64,000 nt of DNA, from positions 310,001-374,000 of the forward strand of contig BMTH01000004.1 of the NCBI GenBank assembly GCA_014649575.1. The letters run 5' to 3'. Numbering within the stretch: the first letter of the stretch is position 1; each line of letters opens with the position of its first letter. Positions 1-9,212 of the stretch are shown piece after piece. The stretch comes from Streptomyces griseoincarnatus. Its GTDB lineage: Bacteria > Actinomycetota > Actinomycetes > Streptomycetales > Streptomycetaceae. The position numbers and the translations under genes are program-made. Below the pieces are notes generated by a model that was not told where the DNA came from, ran no database searches, and was given only the letters and a program-made list of their open reading frames with translations.

Positions 1-1104
1 ACCGGCCTGTCCGCGGCCACGGTCTCCAACATCGTCCGGGAACTGAAGGAGAGCGGTACGGTCGAGGTCACCCCCACCTCGTCGGGCGGACGCCGGGCCC
101 GCAGCGTATCGCTGAGCGGGGACGCCGGCATCGTCATCGGGGTCGACTTCGGGCACACCCACCTGCGGGTCGCCGTCGGCAACCTCGCCCACCAGGTGCT
201 GGCGGAGGAGTCCGAGCCGCTCGACGTGGACGCCTCCTCCTCCCAGGGTTTCGACCGGGCGGAACAGCTGGTCAACCGGCTGATCGAGGCCACCGGCGTG
301 GACCGGTCCAAGGTCGCGGGCGTCGGTCTCGGCGTGCCGGGACCGATCGACGTGGAGTCCGGCACCCTCGGGTCCACCGCGATCCTGCCCGGTTGGTCCG
401 GGACCCGTCCCGCCGAGGAGCTGCGGGGGCGGCTCGGCGTGCCGGTGCACGTGGACAACGACGCCAACCTGGGCGCCCTCGGCGAGATGGTCTGGGGGAG
501 CGGCCGGGGCGTGCGCGACCTGGCGTACATCAAGGTCGCCAGCGGTGTCGGCGCCGGCCTGGTGATCAGTGGGAAGATCTACCGCGGCCCGGGCGGCACG
601 GCGGGCGAGATCGGACATATCACCCTGGACGAGTCCGGTCCGGTCTGCCGCTGCGGCAACCGCGGCTGCCTGGAGACCTTCACGGCCGCGCGCTACGTGC
701 TGCCGCTGCTCCAGCCCAGCCACGGCACGGACTTGACCATGGAGGGCGTCGTGAGGATGGCCAGGGACGGTGACCCGGGATGCCGTCGGGTGATCGCCGA
801 CGTGGGCCGCCACATCGGCAGCGGTGTGGCCAATCTGTGCAACCTCCTGAACCCGAGCCGGGTCGTGCTCGGCGGTGACCTCGCGGAGGCCGGGGAGCTG
901 GTCCTGGGCCCCATAAGGGAGTCCGTGGGACGCTACGCCATCCCCAGCGCCGCGCGCCAACTCTCCGTCCTTCCAGGGGCACTTGGGGGCCGCGCCGAGG
1001 TGCTCGGCGCCCTCGCGCTGGCACTGAGCGAGATGGGCGATTCGACCCTTCTGGACGGAACCGCGACGGGGTCCCTCGCCGCGTCCACACCTGCCTTCAC
1101 TTAG
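1..1104 (+). CDS. rok7B7: ROK-family transcriptional regulator, 5' end outside window
   Basis: The reading frame is open from base 1, so the N-terminus lies upstream. The first codons encode the end of a winged helix (TGLSAATVSNIVREL) and a wing. A ROK sugar-kinase-like domain follows: a phosphate-binding segment (IGVDFGHTHLRVAVG), GVGLGVPGPID, the DNDANLGALGE catalytic region, and the ROK zinc motif with CRCGNRGCLETF (GEIGH precedes it). It is probably a repressor or pleiotropic regulator that senses sugar or sugar phosphate. Its position directly before a xylose-type xylFGH operon matches Rok7B7 (SCO6008), known in S. coelicolor to affect xylose use and carbon catabolite repression. The symbol is assigned from family plus context, not alignment. 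A GTG at 196 could be mistaken for the start, but it would delete the DNA-binding domain. Confidence 0.9.
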   Translation, partial: TGLSAATVSNIVRELKESGTVEVTPTSSGGRRARSVSLSGDAGIVIGVDFGHTHLRVAVGNLAHQVLAEESEPLDVDASSSQGFDRAEQLVNRLIEATGVDRSKVAGVGLGVPGPIDVESGTLGSTAILPGWSGTRPAEELRGRLGVPVHVDNDANLGALGEMVWGSGRGVRDLAYIKVASGVGAGLVISGKIYRGPGGTAGEIGHITLDESGPVCRCGNRGCLETFTAARYVLPLLQPSHGTDLTMEGVVRMARDGDPGCRRVIADVGRHIGSGVANLCNLLNPSRVVLGGDLAEAGELVLGPIRESVGRYAIPSAARQLSVLPGALGGRAEVLGALALALSEMGDSTLLDGTATGSLAASTPAFT

Positions 1105-1110
1105 AGAACG

Positions 1111-1128
1111 GATGGCACCGTTGCCATC
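1111..1128. promoter_or_regulatory. Inverted repeat between the ROK regulator and xylF
   Basis: Seven-base arms GATGGCA and TGCCATC are separated by CCGT. The repeat lies 7 bases after the regulator stop and about 100 bases before xylF. It could be an operator for the adjacent ROK regulator or a short terminator stem. The stem is weak compared with other terminators in this window, which favours an operator. This is inference from position and symmetry only. Confidence 0.4.
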
Positions 1129-1226
1129 TCGTTAAGGATTTACTTCTTGACGTCGCACGTGCGGCCGAGTTGACTTCCAGCCACCTCGGCCGCAACGACG
1201 CGGCCTCGTCAGGGAGGTTTGTAGAA

Positions 1227-2339
1227 GTGAACACGCGTATGCGTCGTGCCGCCTTCGCCATCGCCGCGGGTGCGATGGCCGTCTCGCTCGCCGCCTGTGG
1301 CAGCGCCGCCGAGTCCGGCGACAAGAGCGACTCGGGCGACTCCGCCGCCAAGGGCGACAACATCAAGGTCGGTCTGCTCCTGCCGGAGAACCAGACCGCG
1401 CGGTACGAGAAGCTCGACAAGCCCTTGATCGAGAAGAAGGTCAAGGAGCTCACGAACAACAAGGGCGAGGTCGTCTACGCCAACGCCAAGCAGGACGCCA
1501 GCCTGCAGAACCAGCAGGTCGACACGATGGTGACCAACAAGGTCGACGTCCTCATCGTGGACGCGGTGGACTCCAAGGCCATCGCCGGCTCCGTGAAGAA
1601 GGCCAAGGACGCGGGCATCCCCGTCGTGGCCTACGACCGCCTCGCCGAGGGCCCGATCGACGCCTACACGTCGTTCGACAACGTGACCGTCGGCAAGACG
1701 CAGGGCGAGGCCCTGCTCCAGGCGCTGGGCGACAAGGCCAAGAGCGGCCAGATCGTCATGATGAACGGCTCCTCCACCGACCCGAACGCCGCCATGTTCA
1801 AGCAGGGCGCGCACGAGGTCCTCGACGGCAAGGTCAAGATCGGCCGCGAGTACGACACCAAGGAGTGGAAGCCCGAGAACGCCAACGCCAACATGGAGGG
1901 CGCCATCTCCGCCCTCGGCAAGGACAAGATCGTCGGCGTCTACTCCGCCAACGACGGCATGGCGGGCGGCATCATCACCGCCCTCAAGGCCGCCGGCCTG
2001 AAGAACATCCCGGTCACCGGCCAGGACGCCGAGCTCGCGGGCGTGCAGCGCATCGTGACCGGTGAGCAGTACATGAGCGTCTACAAGCCGTACCCGCAGG
2101 AGGCGAACGTCGCCGCGGAGATGGCCGTCGCGCTGGCCCAGGGCAAGTCGCTGGACTCCATCGCCAAGGACAAGGTCGACAGCCCCACCGACAAGGGCAT
2201 CCCGTCGGTGATCGTCCCGGTCGTCTCGCTGACCAAGGACAACATCAACGACACCGTGATCAAGGACGGCATCTACACCGTCCAGGAGATCTGCACGGAC
2301 AGGTACAAGGCCGCCTGCGACAAGATCGGCCTCAAGTAG
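1227..2339 (+). CDS. xylF: Xylose-type sugar ABC transporter, substrate-binding lipoprotein
   Basis: This is a 370-residue periplasmic-binding-protein-fold lipoprotein of the ribose/xylose (CUT2, Peripla_BP_4) type. It would capture a pentose outside the membrane and deliver it to the XylGH complex. The N-terminus MNTRMRRAAFAIAAG with lipobox LAAC (Cys24) marks lipoprotein export. Family features include GLLLPENQTARYE, VDAVDSKAI, GIPVVAYDRL and GVYSANDGMAGG. The GTG at 1227 is chosen because AGGGAGG at 1211-1217 sits at good spacing and the signal peptide begins there; the frame is open further upstream. Xylose as substrate is inferred from family resemblance and the ROK neighbour. It is first in the xylFGH operon. 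Confidence 0.92.
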   Translation: MNTRMRRAAFAIAAGAMAVSLAACGSAAESGDKSDSGDSAAKGDNIKVGLLLPENQTARYEKLDKPLIEKKVKELTNNKGEVVYANAKQDASLQNQQVDTMVTNKVDVLIVDAVDSKAIAGSVKKAKDAGIPVVAYDRLAEGPIDAYTSFDNVTVGKTQGEALLQALGDKAKSGQIVMMNGSSTDPNAAMFKQGAHEVLDGKVKIGREYDTKEWKPENANANMEGAISALGKDKIVGVYSANDGMAGGIITALKAAGLKNIPVTGQDAELAGVQRIVTGEQYMSVYKPYPQEANVAAEMAVALAQGKSLDSIAKDKVDSPTDKGIPSVIVPVVSLTKDNINDTVIKDGIYTVQEICTDRYKAACDKIGLK

Positions 2340-2530
2340 GCGCAGTCCCGCATCCCGTGACCGAGGGGAGTCCGCAGACCCGGACTCCCCCGACGGGACG
2401 ACTGCCCAGCGCTTCCGCCGGCGCCCCGCACACACCAGCCCCGCAAGCTACGCGGGGCGCCGGACGGAACACCCCCCCAAATTCCTTGCACAACCTCCCG
2501 CCGGGTCAGGCGGCGAAGGAGATGGTTCAC

Positions 2531-3313
2531 GTGTCCGCTACGCCCGTGCTGGCGTTGCGCGGGGTCTCCAAGCGGTTCGGTGCCGTCCAGGCGCTCACCG
2601 ACGTCGAGCTTGAGGTCCACGCCGGTGAAGTGGTCGCCCTGGTGGGCGACAACGGCGCCGGAAAGTCCACGCTGGTCAAGACGATCGCCGGCGTGCATCC
2701 CATCGATGAGGGCGTCATCGAGTGGGACGGCAAGGCCGTCCAGATCAACAGGCCGCACGACGCCCAGAACCTGGGCATCGCGACGGTGTACCAGGACCTC
2801 GCGCTCTGCGACAACATCGACGTCGTCGGCAACCTCTACCTGGGCCGGGAGCTGCGCAGGCGCGGCGTCCTGGACGAGGTGGAGATGGAGCGCCGCTCCC
2901 GCGAGCTCCTCGACACCCTGTCGATCCGCATCCCCAGCGTCCGCATCCCGATCGCCTCGCTGTCCGGTGGTCAGCGCCAGGTGGTCGCCATCGCCCGGTC
3001 CATGCTCGGCGAGCCCAAGCTGGTCATCCTGGACGAGCCCACCGCCGCCCTCGGCGTCGAGCAGACCGCGCAGGTCCTCGACCTGGTCGAGCGGCTGCGC
3101 GAGCGCGGCCACGCGGTCATCCTCATCAGCCACAACATGGCGGACGTGAAGGCCGTGGCGGACAAGGTCGCCGTCCTGCGCCTCGGGCGCAACAACGGCA
3201 TCTTCGAGGTCAAGTCGACCTCGCAGGAAGAAATCATCTCCGCCATCACGGGCGCCACGGACAACGCCGTGACCCGTCGTGCGGCGCGCACCAATGGGGA
3301 GATCAAGAAGTGA
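2531..3313 (+). CDS. xylG: Sugar ABC transporter ATP-binding protein, single NBD
   Basis: This is the ATPase of the XylFGH importer. It shows Walker A GDNGAGKST, signature LSGGQRQ, Walker B LVILDEPTAAL and switch His in LISHNM. At 260 residues it has one nucleotide-binding domain, whereas E. coli XylG and RbsA are tandem two-domain proteins of about 500 residues, so it presumably works as a homodimer. GTG at 2531 is preferred because GAAGGAG (2515-2521) lies 9 bases upstream. ATG at 2522 is in frame but abuts that ribosome-binding site. The 3' end overlaps xylH by 4 bases (GTGA), implying translational coupling. Confidence 0.93.
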   Translation: MSATPVLALRGVSKRFGAVQALTDVELEVHAGEVVALVGDNGAGKSTLVKTIAGVHPIDEGVIEWDGKAVQINRPHDAQNLGIATVYQDLALCDNIDVVGNLYLGRELRRRGVLDEVEMERRSRELLDTLSIRIPSVRIPIASLSGGQRQVVAIARSMLGEPKLVILDEPTAALGVEQTAQVLDLVERLRERGHAVILISHNMADVKAVADKVAVLRLGRNNGIFEVKSTSQEEIISAITGATDNAVTRRAARTNGEIKK

Positions 3314-4605
3314 GCACCGAGAAGACCTCCACCTCCACCGCCGAGGAACCCCCCGTGACGAACCCCGGCGCGGCCGCCAAGGCGGTCACCGCGGTCGACC
3401 CCCGGCTGCTGGTGCGCGAGCAGGGCCTGGCCGGCTACTGGAACGAGTTCAAGCGGAAGATGAAGGCGGGTGACCTCGGCTCCATTCCCGTGGTGATCGG
3501 CCTGCTGGTCATCTGGGCCATCTTCACCAGCCTGAACGGCAACTTCCTCACCGCCGGCAACTTCTCCGACATGTCCGTCGCCATGGTCGGCACCGGCATG
3601 ATCGCCGTCGGCATCGTCTTCGTCCTGCTGCTCGGCGAGATCGACCTGTCGGTCGGTTCCGTCAGCGGTGTCGCGGGCGCCATGTTCGCCGTGCTGAACA
3701 TCACGCACGGCATGAACGAGATACTCGCGCTCGTGCTGGCGATCCTCACCGGCACGGTCGCCGGCGCGATCCACGGCTTCTTCTTCGCCAAGATCGGCGT
3801 CCCCGCCTTCGCCGTCACCCTGGCCGGCCTGCTGTTCTGGCAGGGCTTCATGCTCCAGGTCCTCGGCAGCAACGGCACCATCAACCTGGACTCCGAAGGC
3901 CTGGTCGTCAAGCTGACCAGCTACTACTTCAGCGACGTGGCCGCCGCGTACGGTCTGGCGCTGTTCGCGACCGCGGCGTACTTCCTGTCGGCGTTCTTCG
4001 ACAACCGCCGCCGTGAGGCCGCCGGGGTGCCCTCCCGCCCGCTGAACGAGATCATCGTCCGGACGGTGGTGCTCGCGGTCCTGGCCTTCGCCGTGGCGAT
4101 CGTGTTCAACCAGTACAAGGGCCTGCCGCTGGCCGTGGTGATCTTCCTGGCCTTCCTGGTCCTCACCGACTTCGTGCTGCGCCGCACCTCCTACGGCCGC
4201 AAGGTGTTCGCGCTCGGCGGCAGCGTCGAGGCGTCCCGCCGTGCGGGCATCAACGTGGAGATGGTCCGGATCTCGGTCTTCGCGATCGCCGGCACCTTCG
4301 CCGCGATGGGCGGTCTGTTCGTCGCGTCGAAGATCGCCTCCGCCAACCAGGGCGCCGGTACCGGTGAGTTCCTGATGAACGTCATCGCCGCCGCGGTGAT
4401 CGGTGGCACGTCGCTCTTCGGCGGTCGTGGCCGCACGTGGAACGCGCTGCTCGGTGTGATGGTCATCGTGTCCATCCAGTACGGGCTGGCGCTGGAGGGC
4501 ATCGCCTCTCCGGTGCAGTACATGATCACCGGTGGTGTGCTGCTGGCGACGGTCGTCATCGACGCCGTCACCCGCAAGACGCAGAAGAGCGCCGGGCGGG
4601 CTTAG
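3310..4605 (+). CDS. xylH: Sugar ABC transporter permease (XylH-like)
   Basis: This 431-residue polytopic membrane protein of the BPD_transp_2 (RbsC/XylH) family forms the translocation pore for the sugar bound by XylF. A charged cytoplasmic N-terminus of about 60 residues precedes some 10 or more hydrophobic segments. The motifs VLLLGEIDLSVGSVSG and AAAVIGGTSLFGGRG are typical of CUT2 permeases. It starts at a GTG that overlaps the xylG stop (GTGA). A stem-loop about 100 bases downstream probably ends the operon. Confidence 0.93.
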   Translation: MSTEKTSTSTAEEPPVTNPGAAAKAVTAVDPRLLVREQGLAGYWNEFKRKMKAGDLGSIPVVIGLLVIWAIFTSLNGNFLTAGNFSDMSVAMVGTGMIAVGIVFVLLLGEIDLSVGSVSGVAGAMFAVLNITHGMNEILALVLAILTGTVAGAIHGFFFAKIGVPAFAVTLAGLLFWQGFMLQVLGSNGTINLDSEGLVVKLTSYYFSDVAAAYGLALFATAAYFLSAFFDNRRREAAGVPSRPLNEIIVRTVVLAVLAFAVAIVFNQYKGLPLAVVIFLAFLVLTDFVLRRTSYGRKVFALGGSVEASRRAGINVEMVRISVFAIAGTFAAMGGLFVASKIASANQGAGTGEFLMNVIAAAVIGGTSLFGGRGRTWNALLGVMVIVSIQYGLALEGIASPVQYMITGGVLLATVVIDAVTRKTQKSAGRA

Positions 4606-4701
4606 CCCTGGTCGCCTGGCCGCGGGCCGGTTCGTGGCTGGTCGCGCCCACGCGGCGGAGCCGCATGTCGACACCGTCCCGCGCCCCTTTCGGGTGTGAC
4701 C

Positions 4702-4731
4702 GTGCCCGGTGCCTTCACAGGTGCCGGGCAC
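4702..4731 (+). terminator. Stem-loop after xylH
   Basis: Arms GTGCCCGG and CCGGGCAC, with partial internal pairing, form a GC-rich hairpin without a U-tract. It lies between xylH and dxs and fits the usual Streptomyces terminator form. Confidence 0.6.
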
Positions 4732-4875
4732 AGTCGTGTCGTAGGGGCGTCTCATGGGGGTACTGCCCGAACGGGTGATGTACGACGCACCGCCCTGGGA
4801 ACGATCGGTTGAGCGGAAGATTAGACTCGACCCGCCCGGCAACAGCTCGATCAGCTCTACTGCAAGGAGGCACGG

Positions 4876-6846
4876 GTGCCGCTGCTGACCCGCATCAGGG
4901 GACCGCGCGATCTGGACCGGCTCACCCTGGAGGAGCTCGACCAGCTGGCCGGGGAGATCCGGACCTTCCTCGTCGACGCGGTCTCGAAGACCGGCGGCCA
5001 CCTCGGCCCCAACCTCGGTGTGGTGGAGCTCACCATCGCCCTGCACCGGGTGTTCGAGTCCCCGAAGGACAAGGTCCTCTGGGACACCGGCCACCAGTCC
5101 TACGTGCACAAGCTGCTGACCGGCCGGCAGGACTTCTCCAAGCTGAAGATGAAGGGCGGCCTGTCCGGCTACCCCTCGCAGGAGGAGTCCGAGCACGACG
5201 TCATCGAGAACAGCCACGCCTCCACGGTGCTCGGCTGGGCCGACGGCATCGCCAAGGCCAACCAGCTCATGAAGCGGGACGACAGCCACGTCGTCGCGGT
5301 CATCGGCGACGGCGCCCTCACCGGCGGCATGGCCTGGGAGGCGCTCAACAACATCGCCGACGCCAAGGACCGTCCGCTGGTCATCGTCGTCAACGACAAC
5401 GAGCGCTCCTACTCGCCCACCATCGGCGGCCTGGCGAACCACCTGGCGACCCTGCGCACCACCGACGGCTACGAGCGCTTCCTGACCCGCACCAAGGACC
5501 TCCTGGAGCGCACCCCGGTCGTCGGCCAGGCCCTCTACGACACCCTGCACGGCGCCAAAAAGGGCCTGAAGGACTTCATCGCCCCGCAGGGCATGTTCGA
5601 GGACCTCGGCCTGAAGTACGTCGGCCCGATCGACGGACACGACATCGAGGCCCTGGAGTCCGCGCTGGCCCGCGCCAAGCGGTTTAACGGCCCGGTCATC
5701 GTCCACTGCATCACCGAGAAGGGCCGTGGCTACCAGCCCGCCCTCCAGGACGAGGCGGACCGCTTCCACGCCGTCGGCAAGATCCACCCCGACACGGGCC
5801 TGCCGATCGCCACCTCCGGCGCCGACTGGACGTCCGTGTTCGGCGAGGAGATGGTCAAGCTCGGCGAGGAGCGCGAGGACGTCGTCGCCATCACGGCCGC
5901 CATGCTCCAGCCGGTCGGCCTGGACAAGTTCGCCAAGCGCTTCCCCGACCGCGTCTACGACGTCGGCATCGCCGAGCAGCACGGCGCCGTCTCCGCCGCC
6001 GGCCTCGCCCACGCGGGCGTGCACCCCGTCTTCGCCGTGTACGCCACCTTCCTGAACCGCGCCTTCGACCAGGTGCTCATGGACGTGGCCCTGCACAAGT
6101 GCGGCGTGACCTTCGTGCTCGACCGCGCCGGCGTCACCGGCACCGACGGCGCCTCCCACAACGGCATGTGGGACATGTCGATCCTCCAGGTCGTGCCCGG
6201 CCTGCGGCTCGCCGCCCCGCGCGACGCCGACCAGGTCCGCGCCCAGCTCCGCGAGGCCGTCTCCGTCGAGGACGCCCCCACCGTGGTGCGTTTCTCCAAG
6301 GGCGCCGTCGGCCCCGCCGTGCCCGCCGTGGGCCGCGTCGGCGGCATGGACGTCCTGCGCGAGCCCGGCACCGACACCCCCGACGTGCTGCTGGTCTCCG
6401 TGGGCGCGCTCGCCCCGATGTGCCTGGAGATCGCCTCGCTGCTGGACCGCCAGGGCATCTCCACCACCGTCGTCGATCCGCGCTGGGTCAAGCCCGTCGA
6501 CGAGGCCATGGCCCCGCTCGCCGCGAAGCACCGCGTCGTCGTCACCGTCGAGGACAACTCGCGCGTCGGCGGCGTCGGCTCCGCGATCGCCCAGGCGCTG
6601 CGGGACGCCGGGGTGGACATGCCGCTGCGCGACTTCGGCATCCCGCCGCGCTTCCTCGACCACGCCTCGCGCGCCGAGGTGATGGCGGAGATCGGGCTGA
6701 CCGCCCCGGACGTCGCCCGTCAGGTCACCGGCCTTGTGGCCCAGCTGGACGGCCTCCCCCACTCTCGGCTCCGCTCGAGCGGGGGGACCCCCGCCGAGCG
6801 TTCCTCCGCGGACGCCGTCGACTCGGTGGAGCCCGCCAGGGACTGA
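4876..6846 (+). CDS. dxs: 1-deoxy-D-xylulose-5-phosphate synthase
   Basis: This cytosolic thiamine-diphosphate enzyme condenses pyruvate and glyceraldehyde 3-phosphate, the first step of the MEP isoprenoid pathway. The 656 residues match family length. The N-terminal part shows [48 protein letters not shown] (ThDP/Mg2+ binding) and [11 protein letters not shown]. The pyrimidine domain has [17 protein letters not shown] with the catalytic Glu. The C-terminal transketolase domain carries [18 protein letters not shown] at 4876 follows AAGGAGG (about 4863-4869). A possible -10, TAGACT, lies at 4822-4827, but no clear -35 is seen. About 25 residues at the C-terminus are low-complexity and strain-variable. 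Confidence 0.97.
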   Translation: MPLLTRIRGPRDLDRLTLEELDQLAGEIRTFLVDAVSKTGGHLGPNLGVVELTIALHRVFESPKDKVLWDTGHQSYVHKLLTGRQDFSKLKMKGGLSGYPSQEESEHDVIENSHASTVLGWADGIAKANQLMKRDDSHVVAVIGDGALTGGMAWEALNNIADAKDRPLVIVVNDNERSYSPTIGGLANHLATLRTTDGYERFLTRTKDLLERTPVVGQALYDTLHGAKKGLKDFIAPQGMFEDLGLKYVGPIDGHDIEALESALARAKRFNGPVIVHCITEKGRGYQPALQDEADRFHAVGKIHPDTGLPIATSGADWTSVFGEEMVKLGEEREDVVAITAAMLQPVGLDKFAKRFPDRVYDVGIAEQHGAVSAAGLAHAGVHPVFAVYATFLNRAFDQVLMDVALHKCGVTFVLDRAGVTGTDGASHNGMWDMSILQVVPGLRLAAPRDADQVRAQLREAVSVEDAPTVVRFSKGAVGPAVPAVGRVGGMDVLREPGTDTPDVLLVSVGALAPMCLEIASLLDRQGISTTVVDPRWVKPVDEAMAPLAAKHRVVVTVEDNSRVGGVGSAIAQALRDAGVDMPLRDFGIPPRFLDHASRAEVMAEIGLTAPDVARQVTGLVAQLDGLPHSRLRSSGGTPAERSSADAVDSVEPARD

Positions 6847-6899
6847 CCCGCCGTCCGCGCGCGACCCGCCGTCACCGGTCCGGCCGCGCGCACGTGGTC

Positions 6900-6949
6900 C
6901 GAACGGGCCGCGCGTGCCACTGTGAAGTGTGGCGCGCGCGGCCCGTTCG
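6900..6949 (+). terminator. 21-bp stem-loop after dxs
   Basis: The left arm at 6900-6920 pairs with 6929-6949 over 21 bp with one G-U wobble and an 8-base loop. There is no U-tract. It separates dxs from the permease gene. Confidence 0.8.
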
Positions 6950-7028
6950 CGTGAAGGCGCCCGCGCCGGGGCAGACGAACCACGCCCCCTCTCGATCATG
7001 TCGAGGACGACAAGCGTGGGAGGTACCC

Positions 7029-8534
7029 GTGACAAGCCCCCTCTTCCGGACGAAGAAGGTAGAGCAGTCCATCCGCGACACCGAGGAGCCCGAGCACGCC
7101 CTCAAGAAATCCCTGTCCGCGCTGGATCTGACCGTCTTCGGCGTCGGTGTCATCATCGGCACCGGCATCTTCGTCCTCACCGGCACGGTCGCCAAGGACA
7201 ACGCCGGCCCGGCCACCGCCCTGGCCTTCGTGGTGGCCGGTGTCGTCTGCGCGCTCGCCGCGCTCTGCTACGCCGAGTTCGCCTCCACCGTCCCCGTGGC
7301 AGGCTCCGCGTACACGTTCTCGTACGCCTCCCTGGGCGAGCTGCCGGCCTGGATCATCGGCTGGGACCTGGTCCTGGAGTTCGCGCTCGGCACGGCGGTG
7401 GTGGCGGTCGGCTGGTCGGGTTACATCCAGTCGCTCATGGAGAACGCCGGGTGGGAGATGCCCGCCGCGCTCGGCAGCCGTGAGGGCTCCGACGTCTTCG
7501 GCTTCGACATCCTCGCCGCCGTCCTGGTGCTGGTCCTCACCGGCATCCTCGTCCTCGGCATGAAGCTGTCCGCCCGGGTCACCTCGGTCGTCGTCGCCAT
7601 CAAGGTGACCGTCGTCCTGGTCGTGATCATCGCCGGAGCCTTCTTCATCACCGCCGACAACTACGACCCGTTCATCCCGGACGCCCAGCCCGTGCCTGCC
7701 GGTGAGAGCCTCGACTCCCCGCTCATCCAGCTCATGTTCGGCTGGGCCCCGGCCAACTTCGGCGTGATGGGCATCTTCACGGCCGCCTCGGTGGTGTTCT
7801 TCGCGTTCATCGGCTTCGACATCGTCGCCACGGCCGCCGAGGAGACCCGCAACCCGCAGCGCGACATGCCGCGCGGCATCCTCGGGTCGCTGTTCATCTG
7901 CACCCTGCTGTACGTCCTGGTGTCCATCGTCGTCACCGGCATGCAGAACTACCGGGACCTGTCCGTGGACGCTCCGCTCGCGGACGCGTTCAAGGCCACC
8001 GGGCATCCCTGGTTCGCCGGCTTCATCAGCTTCGGCGCCGCCGTCGGCCTGACGACCGTCTGCATGATCCTGCTGCTCGGCCAGACCCGGGTCTTCTTCG
8101 CGATGAGCCGCGACGGGCTGCTGCCCCGGTTCTTCTCCCGGGTCCACCCCCGGTTCAAGACCCCGCACCGGCCGACCATCCTGCTCGGCGTGCTCATCGC
8201 CGTGCTGGCCGGCTTCACCCCGCTGAACGAACTGGCCGCGCTGGTGAACATCGGCACGCTGTTCGCGTTCGTCATCGTCGCGATCAGCGTGATCATCCTC
8301 CGCCGCACCCGCCCCGACCTGCACCGCGCGTTCCGCACCCCGTGGGTGCCGGTGCTGCCGATCGTGTCGGTGGGCGCCTCGCTGTGGCTGATGCTCAACC
8401 TGCCGGCCGAGACGTGGGTCCGGTTCGGCGTCTGGATGGCGATCGGCGTCGTCGTGTACTTCCTGTACAGCCGCAGCCACAGCCGCCTGGCGCGCGGCGA
8501 GGGGACGGAATCCCCGGCTCCGCCGAAGCCCTGA
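7029..8534 (+). CDS. APC-superfamily amino-acid permease (cationic amino-acid type)
   Basis: This 501-residue inner-membrane transporter has about 12 to 14 hydrophobic segments. TM1 contains the APC unwound-helix motif GVIIGTGIFVLTG. FAFIGFDIVATAAEETRNPQRDMPRGI is the TM6 to loop signature of the CAT/YhdG cationic amino-acid transporter subgroup, and GQTRVFFAMSRDGLLP is also typical. Substrate is probably a basic or broad-range amino acid; this is family inference. The GTG at 7029 follows GGGAGG (about 7019-7024). It is monocistronic, with strong stem-loops on both sides. Confidence 0.9.
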   Translation: MTSPLFRTKKVEQSIRDTEEPEHALKKSLSALDLTVFGVGVIIGTGIFVLTGTVAKDNAGPATALAFVVAGVVCALAALCYAEFASTVPVAGSAYTFSYASLGELPAWIIGWDLVLEFALGTAVVAVGWSGYIQSLMENAGWEMPAALGSREGSDVFGFDILAAVLVLVLTGILVLGMKLSARVTSVVVAIKVTVVLVVIIAGAFFITADNYDPFIPDAQPVPAGESLDSPLIQLMFGWAPANFGVMGIFTAASVVFFAFIGFDIVATAAEETRNPQRDMPRGILGSLFICTLLYVLVSIVVTGMQNYRDLSVDAPLADAFKATGHPWFAGFISFGAAVGLTTVCMILLLGQTRVFFAMSRDGLLPRFFSRVHPRFKTPHRPTILLGVLIAVLAGFTPLNELAALVNIGTLFAFVIVAISVIILRRTRPDLHRAFRTPWVPVLPIVSVGASLWLMLNLPAETWVRFGVWMAIGVVVYFLYSRSHSRLARGEGTESPAPPKP

Positions 8535-8555
8535 CGCGGCGCGCGCTCCACGGGC

Positions 8556-8598
8556 CTCCGGCCCCGCCTCCCGGACGTGCCGGGAGGCGGGGCCGGAG
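8556..8598 (+). terminator. 19-bp perfect stem-loop after permease gene
   Basis: The arms at 8556-8574 and 8580-8598 are perfectly complementary, with a 5-base loop ACGTG. Its position between convergent genes suggests it serves both strands. Confidence 0.82.
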
Positions 8599-8722
8599 TG
8601 TGAGCGGGAACAGTCTCCGCCGGGCACGCCGGTGCGACCGGGGCTCCGCGTCCGTGTGACGCGGGGCACGAGGTGAGCGCGGCTCGATGCCCGGAGGGGA
8701 GCGTCCGGCCCGTGACCGGTGG

Positions 8723-9109
8723 TCAGTCCGGGCGCGGCGCGGGCCGCACCGTACGCGGCCCCGCGACCTCCGCCCCCAGCTCCGTCACCCTGCGCCGCAG
8801 TTCGCGGTCGGCCGTGACCACCAGGACCGGCCGCCGGCCCGCCTCCGCCACGAGGTCCACCATCCGGTCGTCCCCGCTGCCGGGAGCCGGGTCGACCCGC
8901 ACCCCGGGCACGGACTCCACGCCCCGGGCGGCGCCCTCCACCACGAGGACGATCTCCACCGGGCCCGGGAGGCCGGGCAGCCCGTCGGCGGCCAGCCGGT
9001 CCCGCAGCCGCTCGGCGGCGCCCCGGCGGTCCCGCCACCACCCGTCGGGCACCGACCCCACGACGTTCGCGGCGTCGACGATCACGAGCAGGGAACCGGC
9101 CTCTTCCAT
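8723..9109 (-). CDS. Small NYN/PIN-like domain protein, probable RNase
   Basis: This 128-residue protein has a PIN-like layout: VIVDAANVVGS near the N-terminus (Asp12, Asn15), a central acidic pair in GSGDDRMVD, and VLVVTADRELRRRV near the end. That pattern fits NYN-domain metal-dependent nucleases (YacP-like). Many Streptomyces records call such proteins NTP pyrophosphohydrolase, which the motifs do not support well. ATG at 9109 is the first start before the conserved strand; no strong ribosome-binding site is visible. It is convergent with the permease gene and divergent from the gene at 9213. Confidence 0.65.
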   Translation of the reverse strand: MEEAGSLLVIVDAANVVGSVPDGWWRDRRGAAERLRDRLAADGLPGLPGPVEIVLVVEGAARGVESVPGVRVDPAPGSGDDRMVDLVAEAGRRPVLVVTADRELRRRVTELGAEVAGPRTVRPAPRPD

Positions 9110-9212
9110 ACGGTCAGGGTCCCACGCAAGCCCGGGCAATCCCCCCGCGGGGGAGGCCGTACGGCGGGATCCCCGCGCCCACGGCACGGACCGCAGTGCG
9201 TAAGGTGAACAG

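Noticed and set aside
2971..7035. A 1354-residue open frame on the minus strand opposite xylGH and dxs
   Set aside because: It is low-complexity Arg/Asp/His-rich sequence antisense to strongly conserved genes. Long antisense frames are normal in 72% GC DNA.
8723..9109. NTP pyrophosphohydrolase (MazG-like)
   Set aside because: No ExxE12-28ExxD pattern. The Asp/Asn arrangement fits NYN/PIN-like nucleases better.
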